DNA of 64,000 nt, taken from assembly GCF_000003815.2 (NCBI RefSeq), contig NC_049992.1, positions 13,688,417 to 13,752,416 on the forward strand, given 5' to 3'. Every line of letters starts with the position of its first letter. Position 1 is the first letter of the stretch. This stretch comes from Branchiostoma floridae (Eukaryota > Chordata > Leptocardii > Amphioxiformes > Branchiostomatidae). The translations under genes were made by a program, and so were the position numbers. The notes below the pieces were generated by a model that had not been told where the DNA came from, made no database searches, and saw only the letters and a program-made list of their open reading frames with translations. This document shows positions 48,701 to 59,824 of this stretch, piece by piece.

Positions 48701-49857
48701 GGAATTCGAAACAAAAATCAAATCAAACTCTCTTGCTTGAATGCAATAGATGCACACGCTTCTGTAAGTACTTATATTGTGGGAAGTAATCCTCAATTTT
48801 TCTCCTCTGTAAGCAATTCATAATCCGGGATTCTTGTTGCTTGAAGAAGAGCGATACCAAGTACCTGAAAAGAAATAGCTGGAAAAATCAATTGCCTGGT
48901 TAGCGGCTTCCTTATCCTTCCATTCAGTATTTCTTGCCTTTCTTAGCTCCAATGCAAGTACAATTGTTGAACATACGCTTTTGATTGCAATGTTATCCGC
49001 TACCTCCTTCCGAAACTAATCTAAAACGGTTAGCCAGCCGGCGTCTGATTTATCAGCCATTAGAAAACCTTTCTATCGGAACGAAATTCCTCACCTTCAT
49101 TCTAGGAGTCCAGAACTGTCTCTTTGTGTTCTTTCGTCAGTTCAGTTTAGACATGGCGAACAGAAAAGAGCGGTTGTAAACTTCAATGGCCTGGTGGACC
49201 GCCTGTGCCTCCATCTTGATGCGAGAAGTAGAAAATCCTTGTTGCTTCCTGGGTGTCGTGCCAAGCGTCGAATGAACAGACTACTCCTGTAGCACTATAA
49301 GTACTTACCATACACCTGTGAATCACGCCCTGTGTGCGTGATCCCACACCTGTGATACACCTGCGTTACTGCAGAAACTCAATTATTTGCTAATTCGTCA
49401 CGGTAACGAAGTTAGTTCCTGCTGTGCCTGTCACACGGTGCCTGTGCACCTGTGGCTTGTATGCCTATATGCACCTAGTGCACGTGTACCTGTGTGCCTA
49501 ATAGTGTGTCCAGTATCCCGCACGGTGTCTGATACGTCTTGTGTAGCGTACCTGTGTGTCTAGTATACCCTGTGTTTGGTGTCTCTGTGCTTCTGTGCGC
49601 CTGGTGTAAATCTGTATCTGGCTATTTGTGACAGGTTGGTGTGTCTTCCTGTGCCCTGTATGCCTATATGATAGGCAAAATCATCTAGACAGAAGGAGCT
49701 ATTCATTGCCAAATACGTTTTACTGATTTTCCTTGTAGGAGTGGACTTGATTCTTGTCTACGACGGTGACACTATCGTCTTCCGCTACACCAAGGACCAG
49801 GGCACAGCCACGCTTGGCTCATTCACTGCAGACCAATGTGCTAAATTCGTGAATTAG
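42776..49857 (+). CDS. Secreted DUF4430 / intrinsic-factor C-terminal-like protein
   Basis: Exons are 42776-42824, 43153-43285, 43642-43769 and 49739-49857, with phases 1, 2 and 1 all consistent, giving 142 residues. A signal peptide (MRVWWGILLLGAVGA) is followed by one small beta domain: VTLKVINE, SVPAGVSVYEMMLQA, FRFEGTYYSDLSSHF, TYWGFENGVNYQFDRG and LILVYDGDTIVFRYTK. This layout (VPAG.S...L, then YW.F.NG, then a G-D-x-I-x-F-x-Y end) fits DUF4430, the domain found alone in many invertebrate and bacterial proteins and as the C-terminal cobalamin-side domain of intrinsic factor and transcobalamin. Binding of a cobalamin is only a possibility, since the alpha-barrel part is absent. In-frame upstream ATGs exist at 42755 and 42692. 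The one chosen has G at -3 and opens the signal peptide directly. Intron 3 is 6 kb. A poly(A) signal lies at 49997. Confidence 0.82.
43826..43912 (+). repeat. (TG)n-rich microsatellite
   Basis: An imperfect TGTGTG tract with CT, GA and GC interruptions in intron 3 of the DUF4430 gene. Overlapping frames are repeat products. Confidence 0.9.
43961..44071 (+). repeat. Exact 111-bp direct repeat, copy 1
   Basis: TTTCTGCATCACCCCTACAC to GCGTGGACACCGCA appears letter for letter again at 44731-44841, offset 770 bp. Such identity in an intron means a very recent duplication or an assembly duplication. Confidence 0.9.
44528..44710 (+). repeat. Exact 183-bp direct repeat, copy 1
   Basis: CTTGTTGCTTCCTGGGTGTC to AACGAAGTTAGTTCCT is found identically at 49238-49420. 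Copy 1 sits only 20 bp before the second copy of the 111-bp repeat. Confidence 0.9.
44731..44841 (+). repeat. Exact 111-bp direct repeat, copy 2
   Basis: Second copy of the 43961-44071 block. The flanks differ (CGCATCGCG follows here, GGAAGAC follows copy 1). Confidence 0.9.
45940..46310 (+). repeat. 210-bp tandem duplication at the edge of a minisatellite
   Basis: GGGCATCAAGAGACAGCATT, then AACATAGCTGGGCCATTCAA, CGGCCTGCCCTGC and CATGACA occur at about 45976 and again at about 46186, a 210-bp offset. The block overlaps the start of the 63-bp array. Confidence 0.75.
46030..47225 (+). repeat. 63-bp minisatellite in intron 3 of the DUF4430 gene
   Basis: Units of about 63 bp carry ACATCACAAAGTCTTCTCAC, TGAAGAACACTTCAAC and AACTTGTGTGTCATTACATC. 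About 18 units, many with small deletions. Because 63 is a multiple of three, a repetitive frame stays open across several units (46905-47396). It is not a gene. Confidence 0.85.
47260..49237. other. Intron sequence, nothing recognised
   Basis: No exon with matching phase for the DUF4430 gene, nor another gene, was found here. Confidence 0.4.
49238..49420 (+). repeat. Exact 183-bp direct repeat, copy 2
   Basis: Second copy of 44528-44710, 4710 bp away and 318 bp before the last exon of the DUF4430 gene. The sequence to its right (49430-49640) is GTGCCTGTG-rich. Confidence 0.9.
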
Positions 49858-49996
49858 GACAGCCCAAGCAACAACAACAAGTTTTCGTGTTGATTTTTGT
49901 CACACTTGATTTTACTTGTCAAATGTTGTATGTCCTACCTCTCAAGAATTGGGGCTACGAATGATGGAAAGATATGAATATCAGTTCTGAAGGTGA

Positions 49997-50002
49997 AATA
50001 AA
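49997..50002 (+). terminator. Poly(A) signal of the DUF4430 gene
   Basis: AATAAA 140 bp after the stop codon at 49855-49857. Confidence 0.6.
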
Positions 50003-50657
50003 ATATGGCATGATATTATTGTGGAACCTGATTTGTTTGTTTTTGTTATGTTCTGGAGAAATGTAGAGAAATGCAGACAGGCATTGGTCACTACCAGTCA
50101 CATGAAACCACCCAACACGTTTACACATAAAATTGTCGTCACAGTCACAAGACTTTGTTTATCGTCCACCTTTGCCACCTTTGACCTCATTTACCAAGGT
50201 CAGCTGTACGATATTACTTACATACAGCACGTCAATGTGAGTGGGAAAAGGTCAGAAAGACCAATTTTATTAAAGACAATTCTTTTACTTACTAGGACCC
50301 CCTTCTCATAGTCAGTGATTGCTGAGCGACGATAGAACGACCAAAAGCGGATTTATGTGACAGAGGAGAGAATACAATGTCATGTATTAGCAAGAAACTC
50401 AGGGGTCACACAAAATTGGTATGTGCTGTTAACACAACAAACATTTCACAGTAACATTTTACAAGGACCAAACCTATCCAATAATAATTAAAGATCATCA
50501 TCGCAATCTGTTGTATGTTTTTCCGTCAGCGACACGTATTAGCTATGATCAAGATCTCTGGTAAAAAAACTAGGCTATGGGTAATTGATACAAGTCATTT
50601 GTATATTTTCATTTCATTTTTACTGACTCTGAGTGTAGTTCTACAATACTCTTGTAA

Positions 50658-50995
50658 AGCTAAGGGCACAACCCGCCGTACGTGCAATTTGTCCGTACGT
50701 TTTTTTTTTGGAGGCCACGTCCGCCACGTATTTCTGAAATCGTCCAGGCTGTACAGGGCAGGCGCGTCGCCCGTACTGGCAGGTACGGGGGCGAATACGC
50801 AGCCCGATGGCATACAAAGTTTTGCCTGCACGTAAAGTTCTACTATACGGCGTATCTGCGTGCTCCAAATTCCGTCGGACTCCCTACGAGTTCGTACGGA
50901 GGCGGTACTTACCACTTACGGATCCCAAAAGATTGCCCATGTTTTGGCACGTAGACAGCACGTATTTGCACGTACGGTGGGTAGTGCCCTTAGCT
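50658..50995. mobile_element. PIF/Harbinger-type MITE, 338 bp
   Basis: Ends are AGCTAAGGGCAC...CCGTACGTGCAA and the inverse TTGCACGTACGG...GTGCCCTTAGCT, inverted repeats of about 30 bp. They are flanked on both sides by TAA (50655-50657 and 50996-50998). A 3-bp TAA/TTA target duplication is the mark of PIF/Harbinger elements. GTACG/CGTAC words are frequent inside. There is no transposase, so it is non-autonomous. Confidence 0.8.
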
Positions 50996-51106
50996 TAAGG
51001 CAAGGAAAGCGTAAAACGGACAGAGAACAATTTACTCCATTGAAGTCGACTTACAAATATTCACTTTATAAAATTTGAACGAAAGTAACAGCACACCGAA
51101 TCTTTT

Positions 51107-53699
51107 TTACAAGTATTCATCAATGATTTTATCTTGAGGTAGAATATCATGCGCATCTTCGAAGTTATCAGCCAGGGTCATGTAGGGCGGGGTCGTCCAT
51201 TTGTATCCTAGCAACCGCGTCATCTCTGTTTGAAGAATTTCAGCTTCCTCACGCGTCATGAGGCGAGGTCTTGGGGGATGTCGCACTTCTTTCAGCACCA
51301 GGCGAACTTGAAGACGTCTTAATCTGCCTTGCCCTGCTTTCGCCGCTGCTTTCAGTCTCCTGTCGCCGATAGCTGGACCTATGACTAGATCGGTAAGCTT
51401 CGGACAACTTCGTACAAACTCGACAATGTTCGTGGGGACGACAGGCTGCTTGTCGGACTGTAAGAACAGCAGTGTCTCCAGGACTTGTGCATGTCGTTCG
51501 GCAACCGTGACAAGGATATCCCTCATCTCTATATCGTTTGATACTTTCTTCTGCGCAACCACCAGCGTTTTCAGCTTCATGTTTGCCCGAAGGAAAGACC
51601 AAAACTCGGACCTGGTAAGCGCGTATCCCCAGGGACCTTTGACGAAGAAAAGCTCAACTTTGAGATCGGGACACTTTTGGGAAACTCGTTCCCAGGCTGG
51701 ATGTGAGAACGGGTTATAGTCGTTATAGACCACCAGACTGAGCTGTTGTAGGGAAGGAGCCTCGCTGTGGGACAGGGTGTGCCATAGGCCATCTTGTACG
51801 TCAATGTTTGATAGCTTCAGCACTTGTAGACTCTTGAGCTGTAACAATAGAAATGGGCACTTCCAGTTAACAATCAGCATCATTCCACAGAAGTGACATT
51901 GTCATTACATCAGTCACGAAAACACACAAGAAATGGAAATTCTAAATGGTTTTGTGTGCTTGCAATTATGTACAGCCCAATCCATTTCACATAGACCGTT
52001 AAACTTTCATAAATTTGTTATTATTTGCATTAGAAGCTACGACTTATTAAAAGTTATCAGTCCCAATAGAACTGTTGTATCAACATAAAGTTTTCACCTG
52101 AAGAACGGCTGTTGGAATAGCCTTGCGCAGCCTCCCCCGTAAGGAAACCTGCCGAGAGACTGGCTGCCGTCTGTGGCTGAGGTCCAGTCTACGGAGGGAC
52201 GGTACTTCCTGTAGGGTCTTCAGCAACCATTCGCAGTGCGCGTCGGGAAGGCCTTGAATTGACAGGTGCAACAGATGACGGAGATGCACCACGACCTGGG
52301 AAAAGAAATTGAGTATTTGCCTACATGCAGCAATACAAATGTCACAAATCATAGTGATACACAGGGACTGTCATAGTACGAAAAATTTGATCTAAAAATA
52401 CGATGTAAAGTACTGGGTACAGTATATAGTCTCATTACATGCTCTATCTAAAAATATGACGTCACTGACTGTACCGACAGAAGGTTATGTGCTTAGTCCC
52501 TTCCAATAACCCCATGATATGGTCTGTCATATCCGATTAACGAATAGACTATTGTATATAAAAAAAAAACTACTTCATGTCACGCCCGCATGGCTGGCCA
52601 ATGCGGTCACTCCATCGCCACACTCAAATCCTGTCTCTTTACTGACAGTGTACTAGTACCAGTGTGCACAGCCACCAAGACAAACAGACAGCACACCAAA
52701 AATCTATCTGTTTTGACATTGATATTTCTAAAGAAAGAAAGAAATTAATCTTATCCGACAAACAAACAAACATATAAACTAAGACGCACCTTCCGTAAGA
52801 ACATGACGAGCGGCCAGGTACACTCCTTGTGCTCACACGCAGGGCTCTGCTTCTGTACATGCTGTACGAACTCCAGCTCTAGCGACCTCAGGTTGCCCCT
52901 GGCAACCAAATCTGACATGATGTCGTACTGCTGTCGTCTGATCCGCAGTCCTGTGAAGAAAGGATCGTGGCTCCCCTCACACACCAAGGACATGATGATC
53001 TGGAAAACAAACACACTTAAAGTCAGTAAAATATAGCAGTCACTACAAACGTCAAAGCCAAACTATTGAATTAACCACCGTCATATGTATGTGCATCCTC
53101 CTACGCACATCCAACGGCGAAACCGCCTGTCTGGGTGTACCCTGCTTTCTCAACCGTCACCCTGTGGACGTCCCCTCCAAACCAGCTGTCAGTCAGGTAG
53201 AGAATAGGCCTTTCAGTTTTCAAAAGGGGTCTCGCATATATAAGGATAGGCTCATTAATATTGATAAGCAGGGCGGTCAGGAACTAAGGGTGATGGTTGA
53301 GAAAGCAGGGTACATCCAGACAGGCGGTTTCGCTGTTGGATATCCCTGCGTAGGAGGATGAATTATATGTAAAACACATAATCTATAGTTGTTACAGCGC
53401 TAGCGATACAGGCTTACCTTAACTTTGGTGATAACGTCCCCAAACACGCCTAAAAGCCAACTATGTTTGCTACACCTGAGTTTGAAGTCTATGGCGCACC
53501 AGGCGTTATAATCAAACACCACGCGCCTCCCCTCCCACACGGGCGTCATACAGGCGCAGCGCCTCCATGCGGAGCACACTTTAGCGCACCTGCACAGATC
53601 GTCCGTGGAGAGGTACATGAAGATTTTAACTAGGACGTCATCCTTCAGCATCGCACTGTTTGGAACATTGGGAGCTGATGAGCCGTTAGTGAAGGACAT
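51107..53699 (-). CDS. F-box / leucine-rich-repeat protein
   Basis: Minus-strand exons are 53699-53418, 52999-52790, 52295-52098 and 51838-51107, all phase 0, giving 473 residues. The F-box is at about residues 18-62 (MLKDDVLVKIFMYLSTDDL, CRCAKVCSAWRRCA), the Skp1-binding module of SCF ubiquitin ligases. Degenerate LRRs follow (LRHLLHLSIQGLP, VPSLRRLDLSHR, LKSLQVLKLSNIDV, APSLQQLSLVVYND). The C-terminal half is probably the substrate-binding curve, and the target is unknown. The start at 53699 has A at -3. An in-frame ATG at 53855 would add 52 residues, but an acceptor-like CTCTTTACAG just before 53702 favours the shorter form. A second F-box exon of equal phase lies 0.8 kb upstream and could splice to the same LRR exons. 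Confidence 0.83.
53094..53360. mobile_element. Fold-back MITE in intron 1 of the F-box gene
   Basis: The left arm CATCCTCCTACGCA, then AACGGCGAAACCGCCTGTCT and ACCCTGCTTTCTCAACC, is the inverse of the right arm. The arms are about 70 bp with a centre of about 125 bp. It is non-coding and the family is not assigned. Confidence 0.75.
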
Positions 53700-54210
53700 C
53701 CTGTAAAGAGATCGCCGTCGGCTCGGCAAACTACGACGAATCCGAACTTGAAGGTAATCGGGAAGCCGTCGGTAATTGTCTTGTACACATCGCCGACATG
53801 GGAAGTTATGTTGAGCCATATGGGGAGTTGGGAATAGTAGACGTGGTAGCACCAAAATAATTGCTCAAAAGTATAGAGAAGTTGTGTGGTTTGCTTTGGA
53901 TACCGTCTCTGGTTGATATGGGCAAGTGTTCGAGAACATGTCTTTGCCGTAAGTTTTGCATCATTCGAGAATCAACGGTTGATGACGACATGTTTCCATA
54001 GAGACGGTATCAACCGTATCAAGGTACTAGAGCCGACCGACACGAAACAGTGAGTGTCCAGATCCACTACGAGATGAACTGATGATGCGTTCACCAAATT
54101 CAGATAGTATCCATCACAGTTCGCGTCTGGTACCAGCATAAACTTGTTAATATGTAGTGCATGATCGACCAAATCACGAAGTATAAAAGTGCAACATCTA
54201 GGGTGTTGAT

Positions 54211-54773
54211 TTATAGTGTTAGGCCAGAAGACAATTCATGAGTAGTCTCTACATTTAGGCATAGACCGGTGACAAATTTCCCACCCTCACACAGGTAAAA
54301 CGAACCGTCCCCGGTGCTTACATTACCTTCCGTCGCCAACAAACAGACCTGTCCCCGGAGCTGATATCCACAGAAACGAGGTCTGTCCTTGGTGCTGAAC
54401 TGGTAACCCGTGAATAATGTTCCGTGATGTTTGACCTTTATGGCAGTATAACAGTTCCTGTAACCATACTAACCATACTAACCTTTGTATGTCTTAAAAC
54501 ATGTCCAAAACTGCTTGTCAACCACTCGATAAGCTCCTGATTTGTTTCCTTCGTGCTCCCGTCATAAGTAAAATCCAACACGATGCGCCTGTGAACCCAC
54601 GCGGACGCAGAGAGGGCACACCTCCGCCAGTGATGGCACGTCCTGGAAACATTCAGTACCTCTTTTACAGACAACCATCGGAAGATTTCTATGAGTATAC
54701 TGTAGGGCAGGGTCTGCCACCGTGGAGGGGATACGACACAGTCTGTGTCTATGGAAGGGCCTTCTGGATGCAT
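54211..54773 (-). CDS. Second F-box exon with a short downstream exon
   Basis: Minus-strand exon 54773-54483 (97 codons, phase-0 donor ACAAAG|GTTAGT) encodes MHPEGPSIDTDCV and an F-box (WQTLPYSILIEIFRWLSVKE, CHHWRRCALSASAWVHRRIV). It parallels the F-box exon of the gene below it in layout and phase. A further open segment runs to a stop at 54211. It may start at 54399 (acceptor TTACCAG, giving an 83-bp intron) or 54435 (giving a 47-bp intron), both in phase, and contains KDRPRFCGYQLRGQVCLLATEG. Two readings are possible: a separate small F-box protein of about 160-170 residues, or an alternative first exon of the LRR gene. The exon itself is well supported. What it joins to is not. Confidence 0.5.
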
Positions 54774-54789
54774 CTATCACAATGAGTCG

Positions 54790-55840
54790 CGAAAAATTTA
54801 CGTTGTCAAACGTTAGAAATGTAAAACTTTGAGAAAACGAAAGGAACATCTTTCTGTTCGGAATTCTATTTGGTTGGCACATGTGGAATATAACATTAAA
54901 ATGTTATCTCATCAAGTTCTATCTTCTAGAGATTTCTAACTTTAGAACTGAAGTAAGACCCCCACTAAAGTTTAATTGGTATTTCCTTACGTACTGTGAT
55001 CATAATTGCAATACTTGTAAAGTTAATCGTATTCAAAACTTATAACCTAGATGCCATGACAAAATTAATCATGAATTGTAATGATGGTTTTGATGTACTA
55101 TCCTAAACGCCATGAACATAATGACAATGTAAACGTTAACGTCAAAGTGTAATGTGTTTTCCCCCGACATGAAATGGAATCGTCCACAGCTGTTGTACCC
55201 ACAGGGCAAAGGTCATCCTGTGTTTTGAGTACAACCCGACAAGAAAAACGTCACATTTCTTAAATCCGTCAAGTGCAGATCTTTGTGAAAGGTGCTGATA
55301 ACTCGACTAAGGTCGATAAGACAGCTAATAGGTAGGTTTCTCTGCTTGAGGGCCTTTATAGTTTTAGGACAACGTTATCGTGTCAAAGGGGGAGGGGGGC
55401 GTTGTTACAAACTATTGGGCAGGATATCGATCAGGATGTTTCTATCCACGTCTATATTCAACTCCTCTGTCCTATTGCTGCATGTTGACACGTAGTAATG
55501 GTTATAATTATGAAACGAGTAAAATACTATAGAGGTGATTCAAATTGTTCATGATAGCAAATATTGTGTAACGTTATACTACATGTACATGTACTGGTAT
55601 GCAACACCAACAAGACTATAGATATGGATTCCATTCTTGGAAACAGTTGTAATTGTTTTTCTTATTTCTTTATGATCATTACACAGAATGTCGCATTATG
55701 AGCTCACGTGACCTTGTAAGTTGTATACAAAAGAAACAGTGGGAGGGAATTGCAGAAGAGAGCTCTGAGATAGAGAGCCCAACTGTGTCAGGAGTTGGAC
55801 CAGGACTGTTTTTTGTAATATTTATTTCATCTATTCACAT
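54790..55840. other. Intergenic stretch
   Basis: No coding exon supported. A possible 5' untranslated exon of the next gene ends near 55715 (GTGACCTT|GTAAGT). Confidence 0.35.
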
Positions 55841-55876
55841 CCCAGATCTGTGACTACCTGAGTCATATCTCTCACA

Positions 55877-58290
55877 ATGGAGGAGTCTTACAGCTGCCCA
55901 GACTGTGCCTTCACTGCCAACAGGGACCTTGTACTGCAGGTGCTCAGGCACTTCTTCAACTGTACATCCTTCAGGTGCATCCAGGATATCAGCTGTGGCC
56001 ACAACCTGGGACTGTCCACACCCAGGCCTCAAACACAGCAGGGAAACAGCAATTGTAGTCAGAAGAACAGCTGCTATGCTGACAAGTCAACTAAGGAAAG
56101 GAGAGATTCACCTGTTCAGTCAGCATTTGCCACAGCTAACGTTCCTTTAGAAAATACTGACAGCCTCTACAGTCCACATAGCACTAGAAGTAGTACAGCT
56201 ACCAATGGTTTCATCTTTCAGTCAGACAATAGCAATAGGTCTAATGGTACCGGTAGCAAGGAAGTTTCTTCCATGGACTTATCAGAACATGATTCTGAGG
56301 AAATTGTAGATGAGCAGTGTAACACAGATAGCACAGAAAACATGCAATTACACACCGGTAGAAACTTGACGCTGAACATTCCAGACAGACAGGCTGCACC
56401 TTGTAGGATTGAAAGTTACTTCTCTGTCAAGCCTCATAAAAGTGGCCTTCCTGTAGCTTGCCAATCAAGTGAAAATGTTATGCAAGAAAAAACTGACAGT
56501 GGGTCAGGAGCAGTGTCGGCACAGAACTTGAGAATGGCCACTTTTCATGACTCAGTTGCTACAGACACAGCTAGAAGTGACACACTGATGCAAGTGCAAG
56601 TTAAAGTAGAGCCAAGTACTGAGGAGTATGGGCACTGCAGCACAGGGGCACAGGGAGAGAGCTCGACAGAGGGACTATACAAACAGAGCTCCCACCTGAC
56701 AGTGGGCCCTGCCATTCCATCTGTTGTGGGTAACTGGGACAGTATTCAGCAGATGCGTAGGGACCCAGCTAACGCAGGTGCTCCAACATCTGCAAGTGAA
56801 GGCGTGTCGGCTAACTCTCAGGAACTACACAGTGGTCAACAAGTGAGTATGTTTGATTCAAAATTGGGGCGTACACACTTACTTTTTGTCATACCTGTGA
56901 CGCGAAAACGTTCGATACGGGTGTTCCAGACTGGCTGATAACTTTCCGTATGGCCTGGGCTTATCACACGGGCTCCATTCGAATAAATCGAACTGTTTTG
57001 AGTGGGCCGAGTACGGCGCCATCGAAAGTTCGAATACCTGATTCGGGCGTTGGAACATTACTGTTGCAATGCTTTTTTTTCGAGGGCAACAAATTTGTTC
57101 AACTTCTGGCGCATTTCGCATCAAAACAGTGGTTTTCTCAGGTGGGTATGACATAATCGGTCCCAGCCCTCCCGCGGGTCGGGCTGGTACCTCGGGTGAT
57201 ACAGAATACACCGTGTTCACTGTTGTATTGTATATGTCTAAATCTAGTGTCTGACTGTGAATGGACATTTTTTATTCCTTTGTCAATATCAATATTAACA
57301 TACAAACAATTTTAAAAATCATTACTAATAACAAGATTATCTAAATCTAAATTGAAATTCACTTTTGCCTTTTAAGATGTTGAATACTGTAAATCTCTGA
57401 ACTCTGACCTTTGCAGTGGTTTTATTTTCAGTTACCCACCATAAATTTATGACACTGCAAAAATGTCTCCCTTGTATAACTACTGTACTACAGCATTGCA
57501 TTAATGATGAATTTTCCTTCCTACCGTAAAATGAAATAGGTTCACAGCACAGTTTCTGTCAATTCGTTTACTCCTTTAGTAAGTGTTTAGCTTGAGGACT
57601 TCTGATTTTGTACTCATAATTCAAATATGATAATGGCTGAGAGTTGATGGACAGAAATAGCTATGAATTGTTTTTGGTGAATCATTTTTGGAGCTTGACT
57701 ATTATTTATTTATCTTATTTATCAAGGTTCTCCAATGCCATGGAAAGTATGGCCGAACAGGTGTTTCTTGTTGAATACACCTTTTTAAGGCCGCCATATC
57801 GAAATCATAACTTTGATATTCACTTTCTTCACAAATGCAGTGTACAACTGGAGCACAGCCAATGAGGTGTCCCATATGCTGCCATACCTATAAGGGAAAG
57901 AGAGCCCTTGCCACACATTGTAAAGTTCAGCACCCCCATCAACCCTGCTGTACCACATGTTGGACAATCTACAACTCCATGGAAGACCTTCGTGCACACC
58001 AGAGGTCTCTACACCACACAGAGGAAACTTTCCAGTGTAGGGTTTGTCACAAGACGTTTGGATACAAGAGGAACCTCTTAGTTCACATGAAAGAGCAACA
58101 TCTTGAGACGGGGCAGGAGTTTCCTTGTATGGAATGTCAGAAGATGTACAGGACTAAGAGAGCACTGAAGGAACACATCAGGACACATAGAAACCACAGA
58201 AAGTACACCTGTGATGTGTGTGGAAAGTGTTTTACAACTATGCCAGGGCTGCAGGACCATTACGTACACATTCACCAGACTTACTACTAG
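55877..58290 (+). CDS. C2H2 zinc-finger protein, five C-terminal fingers
   Basis: Exons are 55877-56842 and 57841-58290 (phase 0; donor CAACAA|GTGAGT, acceptor ACAAATGCAG), giving 471 residues. An acceptor at 55841-55845 (CACATCCCAG) precedes the start. The N-terminus has an atypical Cys/His cluster (YSCPDCAF...RHFFNC). The middle is long, Ser/Thr-rich and probably disordered, with a SUMO-type motif VKVEPS. The fingers are in the second exon: CPICCHTYKGKRALATHCKV, CTTCWTIYNSMEDLRAHQRS, CRVCHKTFGYKRNLLVHMKE, CMECQKMYRTKRALKEHIRT and CDVCGKCFTTMPGLQDHYVH, each closed by a second His. A nuclear DNA-binding role is expected for the family. No orthologue is recognised. The protein ends 4 residues after the last His. 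Confidence 0.85.
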
Positions 58291-58334
58291 CTTTTACGCT
58301 TACCTATAGTGAGTTTTTATTTAACAAATTAAAT

Positions 58335-58441
58335 TTAGCCTGTGTTTACACAAGCTCTCGCTGGCTGGAGTTAATTACCCCCTCCTAGGGTGGCGGCAAT
58401 TGTAGGGCCGGCCGCTAGGGGCGTGATTTTAGTCAGGCTAA
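58335..58441. mobile_element. Short MITE-like repeat
   Basis: TTAGCCTGTGTTTAC at the left faces TTTTAGTCAGGCTAA at the right. Between them are ACCCCCTCCTAGGGTGG and GGGCCGGCCGCTAGGGGCGT. About 107 bp, non-coding, short inverted ends only. Confidence 0.5.
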
Positions 58442-58449
58442 TATGTAAT

Positions 58450-59815
58450 TTTTCATACCTTAAACTTTTTCAGCTCAAGCAGATGAAAATTAAAAGGCAT
58501 ATCGTAATTAGTGTATTCTGTGTTTCATTGCACTATGATCACTACATCAATGTCTATCATCAAGTTAAAGCTATATTATGTGCTCCAAGTTACATAGATT
58601 GTATTGGTTGTTCTGTAGGTTAAGAGTTTGAAAAAGTAGATACTCTGTCCTATCTTGTAGATAATGTTGGAATATATCTAAATACGTCAGCACTAAACAC
58701 TCAGTAAAGATCGTGTGCTCATGTCTGTCCTTGTGTATGGGGTAAATTTCGGACCATGATTGAATTGCTCGTCACAGTATATGTTAAAGCGACACCTGGC
58801 GGTCTTTGTGTGTGGCTCAAACGTTTCGTACCATGGTGGAATATAAGGCATGGAAACTGAGGTCAATTGGAAATAAATGAATATTCAGTTATCAAAATAT
58901 GATTGGTTTCACTCTAATGTTTTCTATACACTGCTAATTGATTCTCAATAAAAATGAAATTGTATTATCAAAGCTATTTTTCTAGGCCTTAACTGTCCTA
59001 CGTCAGATGAGTGACAAACAAAAACAAAATAGCAACTTGACCTGGCCAAGCCCTATAACCTCCTTGACCTGACGGACGGATGCACGCAGGCATGGGTCTT
59101 AGCTCGCGACATCCTATGATAAACATTGAGAGTATTGGGAGCTGACAAGTCGGTTCTGTCGGAGTGAAATGTTGATCCAGAAATTGATAAACGATTTGAT
59201 GATAATGCTATGTTGACAGTACACGGACACCTGAGTGATTTCTCAGGTGTGGTAATTAACAACTCTGGACCATGTGGATGATGTGACTGTATCTGGCTCA
59301 AGCCCCTCCACAAAGAACGTCATACCTTCGTGAAGTCGTGAACATCCAGTTTTTGTGACGTCGGTCTTCACAAATAAGGTACGTGTTGACTTACCTCAAT
59401 GTTTCAACACAATATGGGACCGTATATAATCGTAGAGGGAACCTAATCATCTACCAGGCCAAGTAAATGACAAAAATGCCGTGTCCTTAGTCTTCCCCTG
59501 CACTTTGCCTGCCCCTGACCAATTTCCTTTGTCCGTCATTTTGCTTTGTAACGTTATATGATATCGGTGGGGTAAAAACGTTTGGTATTCACCGAAGTAA
59601 GGACAAAACGTAACTAAGTTTGATGTACTTAGTGCATTTTGCTGATTGGCGGTCAAGTTTAAAACTTCTATCGGTGATAATAGTTAATTTGAATATGAGT
59701 ATCCTTGACTGATATGATCTGTCACCTGTGTGTAATGCGATGTATTGAGTTGAAATATATGATCCCTGATAAAAGAATGAAATTTGATAATTATGAACCA
59801 TAAATTTTCCTTTTT
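58450..59815. other. Intergenic stretch
   Basis: AATAAA at 58947-58952 may end the zinc-finger transcript. A donor-like CAAATAAG|GTACGT near 59379 could close a 5' untranslated exon of the next gene. Nothing else was recognised. Confidence 0.4.
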
Positions 59816-59824
59816 ACAGAGACC

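Noticed and set aside
44528-49420. 183-bp direct repeats read as the terminal repeats of an LTR element
   Set aside because: The repeats lack TG...CA ends, and the 4.5 kb between them shows no retroelement coding motif and is filled by a minisatellite and a separate duplication.
50595-50998. Overlapping frames of 75-106 codons on both strands
   Set aside because: They lie inside the PIF/Harbinger-type MITE; both strands are open because of its GTACG-rich sequence.
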